From assembly GCF_001676615.1 (NCBI RefSeq), contig NZ_LYXZ01000011.1:33439-97438 (forward strand): a DNA stretch of 64,000 bases, written 5' to 3'. This DNA is from Labrys sp. WJW (GTDB lineage Bacteria > Pseudomonadota > Alphaproteobacteria > Rhizobiales > Labraceae). A program made the position numbers and the translations under genes. Shown in pieces: positions 16,745-24,722 of the stretch; the first letter of the stretch is position 1; every line of letters begins with the position of its first letter. The notes beneath the pieces are model-generated. The model worked only from the letters and a program-made list of their open reading frames with translations. It was not told where the DNA came from and ran no database searches.

Positions 16745-16836
16745 TCCGTCATTGCGAGCGAAGCGAAGCAATCCAGGAGCTTGAAGGCATAGAATTTACG
16801 GCTCCTGGATTGCTTCGCTTCGCTCGCAATGACGGA
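16745..16836. repeat. 36-bp perfect inverted repeat (GTCATTGCGAGCGAAGC family)
   Basis: The arms at 16745-16780 and 16801-16836 are perfectly complementary over 36 nt around a 20-nt spacer. The core GTCATTGCGAGCGAAGC is a palindromic repeat I know from many proteobacterial intergenic regions. It fills part of the 315-bp gap 16696-17010 after the deacetylase gene and may end its transcript. Confidence 0.8.
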
Positions 16837-16912
16837 ATTGGTGAGTCAATCTCTATGCAGGCTGATATATTCGCGAACGGGTAAATCGCCTACCCAAACG
16901 CGCGGGCGGCAT

Positions 16913-16995
16913 GGAGGGTCGATCTCAGGATCGACCGCCTTCATCTCCGTTTCACGCGCCGTTTCAAGAATGGTCGATCTGAAGATCGACCCTCC
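16913..16995. repeat. inverted repeat GGAGGGTCGATC ... GATCGACCCTCC
   Basis: Outer arms GGAGGGTCGATC and GATCGACCCTCC are perfect over 12 nt, and each arm continues into its own small hairpin (GATC-x4-GATCGACC). It lies just before the convergent stop of the gene at 17011 and fills the rest of this gap with the 16745 repeat. Confidence 0.65.
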
Positions 16996-17010
16996 TCCTG
17001 CAAAGGAGAA

Positions 17011-17658
17011 TCAATCCCCGTCCTCGAAGAACTGCCACTTGCCCTGCGGGCTGATGCCGAGGCGATAGAAGGAATAGACACCCTTGTCCTGCATGTCCTG
17101 GAAATCGCCGGCGGTGATCAGGCGGAACAGCTCGACCATCTGCGGGCCGGTCAGCTTGTTGAGGGGATAGCGCGCGAAATAGGGCCAGACATAGGCCTCC
17201 TGCGGCGTGCCGACATCGACATGGACATAGCCCGCCTCGAGCACGTCATCCATGATGGCGAGGATCTCCCGCCCCTTCGGATCACCGGCCAGGAGCTTCA
17301 GCGTCGCGATTGGATCGTCGCTCTCGCCGCCGGGCAGATCGGGATTGCCGCCATTGGCGGCGAAGATCGGGCGCAGTGATTCAAGTTCGCCCGTCTTGAT
17401 CGCCGTCAGCAGTTTCTGCCTCAGTTCCTTCACCTGTGCCGGCAGGTCGGCGTCGCCATAGAAGACCTGGGGCGTAGCCTGGGAGGCTGCACTGTCGTCG
17501 TTTGCGGGGGTGGTAACCGTCACCGTGGGGGTCTGCGTGCTGACGGGCGGAGACGAGCCCGGCGCATTCTTGGTCGTGTCGTTGGCCGCCTGCGACGGCA
17601 CGGCGCCGAGCAGGGTGGCTGCGAGAGCGGCAAGGGTTATCAGGCGCATGGGCGGCAT
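17011..17658 (-). CDS. hypothetical exported protein
   Basis: A 215-residue protein I do not assign to a named family. An N-terminal signal peptide (MRLITLAALAATLLGAVPSQA after MPP) is followed by a Thr/Pro/Ser-rich linker (residues about 27-65) and a soluble domain (about 70-215) with VFYGDADLPAQVKELRQKL, a WPYFARYPLNKLTG segment and the ending FYRLGISPQGKWQFFEDGD. It is likely periplasmic. The start at 17658 (MPPMRL) is chosen over 17649; the difference is three residues. No cofactor motif is visible. Confidence 0.75.
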   Translation of the reverse strand: MPPMRLITLAALAATLLGAVPSQAANDTTKNAPGSSPPVSTQTPTVTVTTPANDDSAASQATPQVFYGDADLPAQVKELRQKLLTAIKTGELESLRPIFAANGGNPDLPGGESDDPIATLKLLAGDPKGREILAIMDDVLEAGYVHVDVGTPQEAYVWPYFARYPLNKLTGPQMVELFRLITAGDFQDMQDKGVYSFYRLGISPQGKWQFFEDGD

Positions 17659-17758
17659 CAATCCGGGATCAGGCGAATCACGGCATTCGCTGGGCAATAG
17701 CCTAGCCACAGCCGCGTCCGATTGCGAGCCTTCCCGGACTCTCGCCGCCCGTCACATT

Positions 17759-18019
17759 CTATTGATGGGTTCCCTTGACCGTGAACTCGCCATTGCGCAC
17801 CCGCTCGGGCAGGCGCTCGGCAAAGCGGGCGACGGGTTCTTCGCCATAGGTCGCGACCAATTCCTTGAAGGCAGCAAAAAGAGCCGCATTGGCCACGCAA
17901 TCGCCGTCGATGCCATCGAGAATGGCCTCTTCCCAGGCCTGCAGCAGATAGTCGAGCGCTGCCCGCCGGGCATCGTCTGCGGCGAATTGCTGTTTCAGAT
18001 GGGTAACGCGATCATACAT
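17759..18019 (-). CDS. small conserved hypothetical protein
   Basis: An 86-residue acidic, helical, soluble protein with no signal peptide or membrane segment (MYDRVTHLKQQFAADDARRA ... EPVARFAERLPERVRNGEF). I do not recognise the family. The ATG at 18019 has AGGA 8 bp upstream. It lies between two exported-protein genes on the same strand, but spacing of about 90 bp on each side leaves operon membership open. Confidence 0.7.
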   Translation of the reverse strand: MYDRVTHLKQQFAADDARRAALDYLLQAWEEAILDGIDGDCVANAALFAAFKELVATYGEEPVARFAERLPERVRNGEFTVKGTHQ

Positions 18020-18105
18020 GACAAAATCCTGCCGCGGCGATGGCTGCGGGCGAACCGGACCATAGCATGCTGGTGTCCCAGGAATAGACACTTCCAAATT
18101 AATCG

Positions 18106-18531
18106 TTAACGGCCGTAACGCGCTTCCAGTGCCTTGATGATGCTACCGCTCTCATCGAGATAGAGGCGGATCACCGAGCCGGCGGCCTCGTTGCAGCTGC
18201 GATAGCTCTCGCTGAAACTGCGATAGCCGCGATTGAAGGCACCGGCAAAGCGCGCCTTGGCGGTCTCATCGAAACCCTGTGCCTCGGCCAGGGCGTTCAT
18301 CTTGTCTCGCCAGGCCGGTGCATCCGCAAAGCCGCACAGGCCGCGCAGATAGTGCAAGGCCCCCATCAGTTCGGCGAGCCGCAGCAATTGCGGTTCATAG
18401 GGGGCGATCTGCGGAGCCGCCGGCGCCGGCGTTGGCTGTACCGGCTTGGGCGGCGGCGTCTGCGCGCAGGCCGCCGCCACCATCGTTCCAAACGCCAGCA
18501 GGGCGGCCGGCAGGACTTGGCGGCCGCTCAC
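18106..18531 (-). CDS. TIGR02301 family exported protein
   Basis: A 141-residue protein of the alphaproteobacterial TIGR02301 family. A signal peptide ending at ACAQ is followed by a Pro-rich stretch (residues 25-45) and the conserved domain with LAELMGALHYLRGLCG, Cys in FADAP...SCNEAAGSVI, and a helical C-terminus. Function is unknown; a periplasmic location is expected. The start codon overlaps the NUDIX stop as ATGA, so the two are translationally coupled. Confidence 0.85.
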   Translation of the reverse strand: MSGRQVLPAALLAFGTMVAAACAQTPPPKPVQPTPAPAAPQIAPYEPQLLRLAELMGALHYLRGLCGFADAPAWRDKMNALAEAQGFDETAKARFAGAFNRGYRSFSESYRSCNEAAGSVIRLYLDESGSIIKALEARYGR

Positions 18532-18962
18532 AGCATCCTCCTGGCAGCGGCAACGATATCAGCCAGTCCGTCGGTCAGCGGCAGGCCGTCGAGGGTGACA
18601 GGATCGGCCCAGCGAAAGCTCAAGGTTTCCTCGCTGAGCCGCGGCTCCCCCTGCGCCGAACGCCCCACGAAGACCGCCACCACGAAATGGCGCTGCACGC
18701 CTCCCGCTTCATCGCGGCTGATTACCTCGTGATGGCGGACGAAGCCGGTGATCTCGATCTCCAGACCGGTCTCCTCATGGACTTCCCGCCTGACCGCCGC
18801 TTCCAGGTTTTCACCCAGTTCCACCACACCGCCGGGCAGCGAGAACAGGCCCTGGCCCGGTGCTCGCGCCCGCTCGCCCAGCAACACTCTGCCGTCGCGG
18901 AAGAGAGCGATGCTGGCTGCAAGAATCGGTCTGGCGGGATAGGATCGCGGCGCTTCCGTCAT
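18528..18962 (-). CDS. NUDIX hydrolase (ADP-ribose pyrophosphatase-like)
   Basis: A 144-residue NUDIX enzyme that cleaves nucleoside diphosphates linked to another group. The complete Nudix box G-x5-E-x7-REVHEETGL is visible at residues about 44-66 (GGVVELGENLEAAVRREVHE...), preceded by the GLFSLPGG strand. Substrate is probably ADP-ribose or an oxidised nucleotide, but this cannot be read from the sequence. It is divergent from the YedK-like gene (49 bp between starts) and coupled to the TIGR02301 gene downstream. Confidence 0.93.
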   Translation of the reverse strand: MTEAPRSYPARPILAASIALFRDGRVLLGERARAPGQGLFSLPGGVVELGENLEAAVRREVHEETGLEIEITGFVRHHEVISRDEAGGVQRHFVVAVFVGRSAQGEPRLSEETLSFRWADPVTLDGLPLTDGLADIVAAARRML

Positions 18963-19011
18963 GGCGCCACTATTGGCGGCGGCGCCCTGCCCCGCAACCC
19001 CTTTCGAGGTC

Positions 19012-19641
19012 ATGACCGGCCGTTTTGCGCTCACCCATTCGCCACGAGAGGTGCGGGACTGGTTCGGCTATGTCGAGGAACCGGATTTCCCGCCGCGCGC
19101 GAATATCGCGCCGAGCCAACCTGTTGCCGTCGTGCATGCCGACTTCTCGGCCCGGCATTTCACTCTCATGCGATGGGGCTTCATCCCCGCCTTCATCAAG
19201 GATACGGCCGGCTATCCGCTGCTGATCAACATCCGCTCGGAGACGGTGCAGGAGAAGCCTTCCTTCCGCAACGGCTTTGCGCGGCGACGGTGCGTGATAC
19301 CAGCGGACGGCTTCTACCAATGGCAGAAGCAGGGGCGCACGAAACGGCCCTATCTGCTGCGTCGGCCCGGCGGCGGCCTCATGGCCCTGGCCGCGATCTG
19401 GGAGACTTGGTCGGGCTGTGACGGCAGCGAGATCGACACGGTCGGCCTTCTTACCACCGATGCCAGCGGCACGCTGGCGGCGCTCGGCGACCGCAGCCCG
19501 GTGCTGATCGAGGCCGATGCCATGGCCTTCTGGCTCGATCCGCTGACCAAGCCAGGAGAAGCAGCCGCCCTGCTGCGGCCACCGGCCGCCGATAGGCTCG
19601 AACTGGCGCCGGATGCACCGGATCTGAAGCACGGTCTTTGA
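19012..19641 (+). CDS. SOS response-associated peptidase family (YedK/HMCES-like) protein lacking catalytic residues
   Basis: A 209-residue SRAP-domain protein. Active members (YedK, HMCES) trap abasic sites in single-stranded DNA with Cys2, assisted by Asn, Glu and His. Here the fold motifs are clear (MTGRFALTH, RWGFIP, LINIRSET, CVIPADGFYQW, LLTTDA, DRSPVLI), but Cys2 is Thr2, the Glu of FYEW is Gln103, and the His of the HDR motif is Gly159. Only Asn73 is kept. The start is fixed: the next Met would cut the domain. Crosslinking of abasic DNA by the known mechanism therefore looks impossible; it may bind DNA without reacting or have a new role. No LexA box was found upstream. Confidence 0.88.
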   Translation: MTGRFALTHSPREVRDWFGYVEEPDFPPRANIAPSQPVAVVHADFSARHFTLMRWGFIPAFIKDTAGYPLLINIRSETVQEKPSFRNGFARRRCVIPADGFYQWQKQGRTKRPYLLRRPGGGLMALAAIWETWSGCDGSEIDTVGLLTTDASGTLAALGDRSPVLIEADAMAFWLDPLTKPGEAAALLRPPAADRLELAPDAPDLKHGL

Positions 19642-19738
19642 ACCCCTGCCATGCCGAAGCCTGACATGACGCATGTTCAAATTCTTAGCGAAATCTTGTG
19701 AGAGAGGACGGTTTCCTGTTCGACGAGATTCGATCCCT

Positions 19739-19839
19739 AGAGCAATGCGCGTTCAAGTGTGAACGCCCATTTGCTCTGGCTCCTTGGTTCAACGCGTCTT
19801 TGTGATTCCTGGCGCAACCGCCAAATCGCAAAACGCTCT
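19739..19839. repeat. RIME-like mosaic palindromic element, Y-X' orientation (copy 3)
   Basis: Y hairpin AGAGCAATGCGCGTTC ... GAACGCCCATTTGCTCT, linker AACGCGTCTTTG, and X' half (GTGATTCC...CAAATCGCAAAACGCTCT). The left border is CTAGAGC. It fills most of the 210-bp gap upstream of the small lipoprotein gene, 27 bp before the copy that lies inside that gene. Confidence 0.78.
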
Positions 19840-19851
19840 GAAGGAAAAACG

Positions 19852-20181
19852 ATGATGAAGACCCTAAAGCGTTTTCCAGAAAAGTTGATAGATTTTTCGA
19901 TTCAGAAAGCGCGTCAAAACAATAAGTTGGAGAAAAAGTGCGACTCGAGAAAATCGCGCTTTGCTCTATCCGCAACCCTCGCGCTTGCGGCCGCAGCGAC
20001 CCTCGCCGGTTGCAGCGCCGGTGTCAGCGTCGGCAGCGCGACCTACAGCGCCGATGAGCGAGGGTCGACCTATTGCTCACGCAGCGTCGGCGCCAGCATC
20101 GAGGCTCCCGACGCAAGCGGCAGCGGCGTGCATCGCCAGCGCGGCTGCGTGACACGGCCTGCCGACGGCAGCGAGGACTGA
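19852..20181 (+). CDS. small lipoprotein-like hypothetical protein with an in-frame repeat insertion
   Basis: A 109-residue protein. After MMKTL come 34 residues encoded exactly by a palindromic element (KRFPEKLIDF ... KSRFAL), then a hydrophobic stretch and lipobox (SATLALAAAATLAGC), then a small Ser/Gly-rich exported part with Cys pairs (YCSRS, RGCVT). Without the insert the gene would encode a normal lipoprotein precursor. The ATG at 19852 follows AAGGA at a good distance. The insert makes an unusually long, basic n-region that could still allow export, or the copy could be an expressed but altered gene. Function unknown. Confidence 0.65.
   Translation: MMKTLKRFPEKLIDFSIQKARQNNKLEKKCDSRKSRFALSATLALAAAATLAGCSAGVSVGSATYSADERGSTYCSRSVGASIEAPDASGSGVHRQRGCVTRPADGSED
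19865..19968 (+). repeat. RIME-like mosaic palindromic element inside a coding sequence (copy 4, X-Y)
   Basis: It matches the 2361-2463 element in order and sequence: X hairpin AGCGTTTTCC...GAAAGCGCG, linker GTCAAAAC, Y hairpin with GTGCGACT...AAATCGCGCTTTGCTCT. The 102 bp from 19867 to 19968 are 34 sense codons, so the frame is kept through the element. Confidence 0.8.
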
Positions 20182-20192
20182 ACCTCGCCGCA

Positions 20193-21257
20193 TCATCCCC
20201 GCTTCGGTTTGGCGGAGGTCGAGGTTTTCTCGGGCTTGGCGGAGCTGGGGGTCAGCCAAGTCGTGATCGGGTGTACCTTCTTGGCGGCCTCGGCCTGCGC
20301 GAGATAGCTGGTCTGCCCAGGCAGCCCCATCGGATAGGCGGCATCGCGCATTCGCTCATAGTCACGCGTTTGCTCGCCGCATTGCTTTGCCCGCATATCC
20401 GGAGGGCTGCGCTTGATGTCGTTGGCCAGGGCGGAGAGCGTTGTGTTGCCGGATGAAAGCTCGCCGGAAAACGCCTGGGTCAGATACATCGCGGCCCGTT
20501 CATTGCGTTCGCGCTCGGTTGTCGCGCCCATCACGACCACCATGACCTGCCTCCCGCCTCTTTCGGCGAGAGCGACCACATTGTTGCCCGATGCGCACAG
20601 ATAGCCCGTCTTCAGGCCTCTGGCACCGTCAAAGCGGGTCAGCAACGCGTTGTGGGATTCCACAGTCTTTCCGTCGATGACGACAGCCGACGTCTCGAAG
20701 AAACGGCGATATTGCGGGAACTGCCTGTCAATGGCGATGCCAAGCAGCGCCATGTCGCGCGCGGTCGACTTTTGCCGGCGATCGAACAAGCCGTTCGGAT
20801 TCACAAACCGGCTGCCCGTCATCCCCAATCGCCTGGCGGCATCGTTCATCGCCTTGACGAAAGCTTCCTCCGACCCCGCAACCTGCTCGGCGATCGCCAT
20901 GGCGACATCGTTGGTGGAGCCCGATATGACGGCGAAAAGAGCGTCCTCCAGCGTCATGGTGCTGCCGGCGTGGAGGCCCGAGTCGAGGAACTTCTGGCTC
21001 GCCGCATGCTTGGAAAGCACCACCGGCGTCTCCAGCGACACACGCCCGGCGCGAATGGCCTCAAAGGTGACGAAGGCCGTCATCAGCTTGGTCGTCGAGG
21101 CCGGAAACCAGGGACGCCCTGCCTCCTCGGCATGAAGCACCTGATCATTCGCGACATCGACAACGAGGATGGGCGTCGCATCCGACGCGCGCGCAGGGCC
21201 GTGAAGCGCCAAAATCAGCGCCAAGCATCCGAGACTCTTCCAAAACATCCTATCCAT
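20193..21257 (-). CDS. D-alanyl-D-alanine carboxypeptidase (serine-type, PBP5/6-like)
   Basis: A 354-residue low-molecular-mass penicillin-binding protein that removes the terminal D-Ala from peptidoglycan pentapeptides. Signal peptide (to about residue 24), then the three active-site motifs: S54-T-T-K57 in FPASTTKLM, S114-T-N116 in ISGSTNDVAM, and K216-T-G218 in RGLKTGYL. The C-terminal tail is Ser/Lys/Pro-rich and lacks an obvious amphipathic membrane anchor. The ATG at 21257 has GAAAGGG just upstream. It converges on the small lipoprotein gene with 11 bp between stops. Confidence 0.93.
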   Translation of the reverse strand: MDRMFWKSLGCLALILALHGPARASDATPILVVDVANDQVLHAEEAGRPWFPASTTKLMTAFVTFEAIRAGRVSLETPVVLSKHAASQKFLDSGLHAGSTMTLEDALFAVISGSTNDVAMAIAEQVAGSEEAFVKAMNDAARRLGMTGSRFVNPNGLFDRRQKSTARDMALLGIAIDRQFPQYRRFFETSAVVIDGKTVESHNALLTRFDGARGLKTGYLCASGNNVVALAERGGRQVMVVVMGATTERERNERAAMYLTQAFSGELSSGNTTLSALANDIKRSPPDMRAKQCGEQTRDYERMRDAAYPMGLPGQTSYLAQAEAAKKVHPITTWLTPSSAKPEKTSTSAKPKRG

Positions 21258-21331
21258 ATCCCTTTCGGCCGCCGAACGGCCCAATCAATGAAGCGTTTCT
21301 ATGACGTTCGCGTCCGATTCTTTTGCAGCAT

Positions 21332-22048
21332 TCACGACGAGGCACGCGCCACCGCGGTTTGCAGCAGTTCGGCATTGTCGGCAGCCCTGGTCCCATCGGG
21401 CAGATCGGCGCCGTCCTCCAGGCCGATGCGGCGGTCGAGACCCAGGCGGACGGCCTCGTCATGCATCGGCCATTGGGTCAGGTCGCTGCCGTGCAGTTGG
21501 ATCGGCAGGCCGAGATTGGCATGGCGCAAGACGGCCAGGATCTCATGGGCGACATGCAAACCGGCCGCCATTTCCTGCTCCTCGATCTCGACGAGCACAC
21601 GCAGGCAGCGCTCGGCGGACGGAAGCGCGACCAGGCGCAAGGCGTCGGTGACGGTGGCCAAACCCGCCTCGATGCCGATGCGGAACTGGATCATCAGCGC
21701 CATGATCTCCGGCGCATCTTCCTCGCTGAGATTGACCGAAACATAATCCGGCAGGGTCCGCCATTCGCGCATCGGCGCCTGGCGCGAGCGCCCGACCGGC
21801 GGAATCGTCCACAGGGTCGAGATGCCGACGGGCACGCCCGGCACGCTCGCGCGGATCGCTTGCAGGGCTGCGGCGACATCGGCCGGCTCCAGGCTCTGCT
21901 CGCCATTCTGTCCACGGGGATGGACATGCAGTTCCTCGGCTCCGGCTGCAATGGCCGCCTTGGCATCACGCGCCAGTTCGGCCGGCGTGCAGGGTAGTGC
22001 AGGATGGAAATCGCGGCTCCTGCTGCCGTTCAGGCAAGCTTGCAGCAT
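21332..22048 (-). CDS. beta-keto acid cleavage enzyme (BKACE/DUF849) family protein
   Basis: A 238-residue member of the BKACE family (3-keto-5-aminohexanoate cleavage enzyme type), which splits beta-keto acids with acetyl-CoA using a metal ion. The start MLQACLNGSRS and the metal-binding H41-V-H43 in ELHVHPRG are visible. It is shorter than the usual 270-310 residues, in keeping with a compact subgroup. The ATG at 22048 matches the family N-terminus; an alternative ATG at 22066 overlaps the upstream stop as ATGA, so translation is coupled either way. It is the last gene of an operon with an NAD(P)H oxidoreductase and an FAD oxidase. The keto acid is unknown. Confidence 0.83.
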   Translation of the reverse strand: MLQACLNGSRSRDFHPALPCTPAELARDAKAAIAAGAEELHVHPRGQNGEQSLEPADVAAALQAIRASVPGVPVGISTLWTIPPVGRSRQAPMREWRTLPDYVSVNLSEEDAPEIMALMIQFRIGIEAGLATVTDALRLVALPSAERCLRVLVEIEEQEMAAGLHVAHEILAVLRHANLGLPIQLHGSDLTQWPMHDEAVRLGLDRRIGLEDGADLPDGTRAADNAELLQTAVARASS

Positions 22049-22062
22049 CGTCCTCTTCCCGA

Positions 22063-22668
22063 TCATACCTCCACGGCGAGATCCCGCATCTGCAGCGCCA
22101 AGACCTTCGCATCCGCGAGCCAGCCGGCCCGATCGGCCGCAGTGCTGGTGGCGATCACACCATAGAGCGCACGCCGGACGTGACGGACGCCACAATAGCG
22201 CAAAATACCTTCCCGCCACATGCGATCGAGCGGATCGCCGAAAACGGCCTGCTCGCGGTCCAAAGGCGTATTGCCGGTGTTGAGCACCAACGCGGCGCGC
22301 GCCCGCAGGAGGCCCTGCGGCACGTCACCCCGATCATCCCCCTTGGCAAAGCCATAGGCGGCGCCCGGCGCGAAGACCCGGTCGATCCAGCCCTTCATGA
22401 TCGCAGGCGGCGCGCCCCAGCAATTGGGATGGATGACCGCCATGAGATCACACGACTGCAGCTCGGCGATATGGGCCTGCACAAGGGCATCCCGGCTCGG
22501 ATGGCCGCGAGCCTCCTCGGCGGTCAGCAGCGGGTCGAAGCCCTCGGCGGACAGGTCGCGGTAGGCGACCTTGCAGCCGGCCTCCTGCCAAGCCCCTCGC
22601 ACCGCCTCGGCCAAGGCGTGGTTGAAACTCGCCGGTGCGGGATGGCCGATGACGACCATCGCCCGCAT
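22063..22668 (-). CDS. flavodoxin-like NAD(P)H-dependent oxidoreductase
   Basis: A 201-residue flavodoxin-fold FMN reductase of the NQO1/MdaB/KefF group. The N-terminal VVIGHPAPASFNHALAE is the flavin-phosphate loop; HPNCWGAPPAIMKGWIDRVF is the characteristic segment around the active site (W-x2-P-A-x-L-K-G-W-x-D-R). It likely reduces quinones or other electrophiles with NAD(P)H. It starts 1 bp after the FAD oxidase stop and overlaps the BKACE region, so the three genes form one operon. Confidence 0.9.
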   Translation of the reverse strand: MRAMVVIGHPAPASFNHALAEAVRGAWQEAGCKVAYRDLSAEGFDPLLTAEEARGHPSRDALVQAHIAELQSCDLMAVIHPNCWGAPPAIMKGWIDRVFAPGAAYGFAKGDDRGDVPQGLLRARAALVLNTGNTPLDREQAVFGDPLDRMWREGILRYCGVRHVRRALYGVIATSTAADRAGWLADAKVLALQMRDLAVEV

Positions 22669-22669
22669 G

Positions 22670-24088
22670 TCAGAGCACCTTGCCGGGATTCATGATGCCT
22701 TTGGGATCGAACGTCGCTTTGATGGCGCGCATCATCTCCAGTTCCACCGGGTCCTTGACCCCTGGCAGCAACTTGCGCTTGGCTTGGCCGATGCCGTGCT
22801 CGGCCGAGATGGAACCGTGGAACTCGGCGACGATGCCGTGGACGATCTCGTTGGTCTTTTCCCACTTGTCCAGGAAGGCCTGCTTGTCACCGCCCACGGG
22901 CTGCGAAACGTTGAAGTGGATGTTGCCGTCGCCGAGATGGCCGAAGGGCAACGGACGTGCGCCCGGAATGAAGGCCTCCACGGCAGCGATGGCCTTGTCG
23001 AGGAAAGCCGGCACCAGCCGGATCGGCACTGACACATCATGCTTGATCGAGCCACCCTCGAAGCGCTGGCTTTCCGACAGCAATTCGCGCAGGCGCCAGA
23101 AATCGGCGGCCTGTTCGAGCGAGGCGGCGATCACGGCATCGCGGGCGTAGCCCTGCTCATAGGCCGTCATCAGCATCGCCTCCAGCGCCTCGTTCACGCC
23201 GCCCTCGGCGGAGTTGGACACTTCCAGCAGCACATACCAGGGATAGCTGCCCTCGATCGGATCACGGGCATCGGCGACGTGGCGGATGACGAAATCGATG
23301 CCGATGCGCGGCATGAGTTCGAACGCCGTCACGGTGCCGCCGCCGTTCTCCCGGGCGACGTTGAGGAGCGCCAACGCCGCGGCCGGATTGTCGACGCCGA
23401 TGAAGGCCGTGCCGACGGAGCGCGGCCTGGGGAACAGCTTCAGCACCGCCGCGGTGACGATGCCGAGCGTGCCCTCGGCCCCGATGAAAAGGTTCTTCAG
23501 ATCATAGCCGGTGTTGTCCTTGCGCAGATGGCGCATGCCATGCCAGATCCGCCCGCCCGGCAGCACGACCTCCAGGCCCATCACCAGGTCGCGCGTATTG
23601 CCATAGGCGATCACGCCGGTGCCGCCTGCATTGGTGCCGATATTGCCGCCGATGGTGCAGCTCCCCTCCGATGGCAAAGTGAGCGGGAAGAAACGCCCGG
23701 CCGCCTCCGCCGCCTCCTGCACCCGCTGCAGCGTCACGCCGGCCTCGACGTCGATGGTGTTGCTGTCGGGATCGACGGCACGAACCTTGTCCAGCCGCCT
23801 GAGTGAAACCAGCAGCTCATTGCCTTCCGCGTGCGGAACCTGGCCGCCGACCAAGCCAGTATTGCCGCCTTGCGGCACGATCGGCGTATCCGTCTCGTCG
23901 GCAAGCCTGAGGATGGCGGCGACCTCCCCAACCGTGCCAGGCAGCAGCACCAGCGGCGTCTTACCGTGATAGCGGTCGCGCCATTCCTTCAGGAAGGGCT
24001 GCTGGGCATCCGCATCGGCAATGGCGTAGCGCTCGCCGACAAGGGCGGCGAAGCGTGCAAGGAGTTCGGGAGAAAGCTGAGCGGACAT
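22670..24088 (-). CDS. FAD-linked 2-hydroxyacid oxidoreductase (D-lactate/D-2-hydroxyglutarate dehydrogenase type)
   Basis: A 472-residue VAO/PCMH-fold flavoprotein. The FAD domain (residues about 35-220) shows PQGGNTGLVGGQ and TIGGNIGTNAGG; the C-terminal oxidase domain (240-470) carries metal/substrate-ligand segments PFGHLGDGNIHFNV and the closing SAEHGIGQAKR and MNPGKVL. It should oxidise a D-2-hydroxy acid and pass electrons to an acceptor. First gene of the operon with the NAD(P)H oxidoreductase and BKACE; a good ribosome site (GATACTCCTT reversed, i.e. AAGGAG on the coding strand is absent, but purine-rich) is only moderate. Exact substrate not determinable. Confidence 0.92.
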   Translation of the reverse strand: MSAQLSPELLARFAALVGERYAIADADAQQPFLKEWRDRYHGKTPLVLLPGTVGEVAAILRLADETDTPIVPQGGNTGLVGGQVPHAEGNELLVSLRRLDKVRAVDPDSNTIDVEAGVTLQRVQEAAEAAGRFFPLTLPSEGSCTIGGNIGTNAGGTGVIAYGNTRDLVMGLEVVLPGGRIWHGMRHLRKDNTGYDLKNLFIGAEGTLGIVTAAVLKLFPRPRSVGTAFIGVDNPAAALALLNVARENGGGTVTAFELMPRIGIDFVIRHVADARDPIEGSYPWYVLLEVSNSAEGGVNEALEAMLMTAYEQGYARDAVIAASLEQAADFWRLRELLSESQRFEGGSIKHDVSVPIRLVPAFLDKAIAAVEAFIPGARPLPFGHLGDGNIHFNVSQPVGGDKQAFLDKWEKTNEIVHGIVAEFHGSISAEHGIGQAKRKLLPGVKDPVELEMMRAIKATFDPKGIMNPGKVL

Positions 24089-24106
24089 GGAAGGAGTATC
24101 CTGGCT

Positions 24107-24206
24107 AAGGCGTTTTGCGATGGGTGAACGCAGCTGGAATCACAAAGACGCGCCAAAATGAGGAGTCGGGGCAAGGCACGGTCACACTTGAGCGCGCTTT
24201 ATCCTA
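24107..24206. repeat. RIME-like mosaic palindromic element (copy 5, X-Y order, minus-type)
   Basis: GGCGTTTTGCGAT ... CACAAAGACGCGC, then GCAAGGCACG ... GCGCGCTTTATC, is a diverged reverse-complement copy of the Y-X' element. On the minus strand its border reads TAG-GATAAAGCGCGC, and that TAG is the stop codon of gluconokinase. It fills the 115-bp gap between gluconokinase and the FAD oxidase start. Confidence 0.62.
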
Positions 24207-24722
24207 GTGGGCAAGCTGGTGGAGCGCGTTGGCGACGATCGCGTCGGGTTCCGCCTCGATTAAAACACTAATCGGCGCCTCGTCGGCACCCGGTGGTTCC
24301 AGCGTGGCGAACTGGCTGGCAAGCAGGCTCGGCGGCATGAAATGATCCTTGCGCTTGGCCAACCGGGCCGCGATCACTTCGGCACTGCCTTCGAGAAAGA
24401 CGAAGCGGACATCCGCATACCCATCCCGCAGGGCATCGCGATAGGCGCGCTTGAGCGCCGAGCAGGCAACCACGCCATGCTGCCCCGCCCCTCTCAGCTC
24501 GGCGATCCAGGCGGCGATGGCCGCGAGCCAGGGCCAGCGGTCCTCGTCCGTCAGCGGAATACCTGCATGCATCTTGGCGACATTGGCCGGCGGATGAAAG
24601 GAATCACCATCGCGGAAGGTCCAGCCAAGTCGCAACCCAAGCCGCTCGCCGATGCTGCTCTTGCCGGCACCGGAAACGCCCATGACGATGAGGGCAGTGG
24701 GAAGAGGCGAGACTAAAGTCAT
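24204..24722 (-). CDS. gntK: gluconokinase
   Basis: A 172-residue ATP-dependent gluconokinase that phosphorylates D-gluconate to 6-phosphogluconate. The P-loop GVSGAGKSS (15-23), DGDSFHPPANVAKMHAG and PLTDEDRWPWL are diagnostic, followed by CSALKRAYRD and the lid RKDHFMP. Length matches the family. It stands alone; no gluconate transporter is adjacent. Its stop codon lies at the border of a palindromic element. Confidence 0.95.
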   Translation of the reverse strand: MTLVSPLPTALIVMGVSGAGKSSIGERLGLRLGWTFRDGDSFHPPANVAKMHAGIPLTDEDRWPWLAAIAAWIAELRGAGQHGVVACSALKRAYRDALRDGYADVRFVFLEGSAEVIAARLAKRKDHFMPPSLLASQFATLEPPGADEAPISVLIEAEPDAIVANALHQLAH

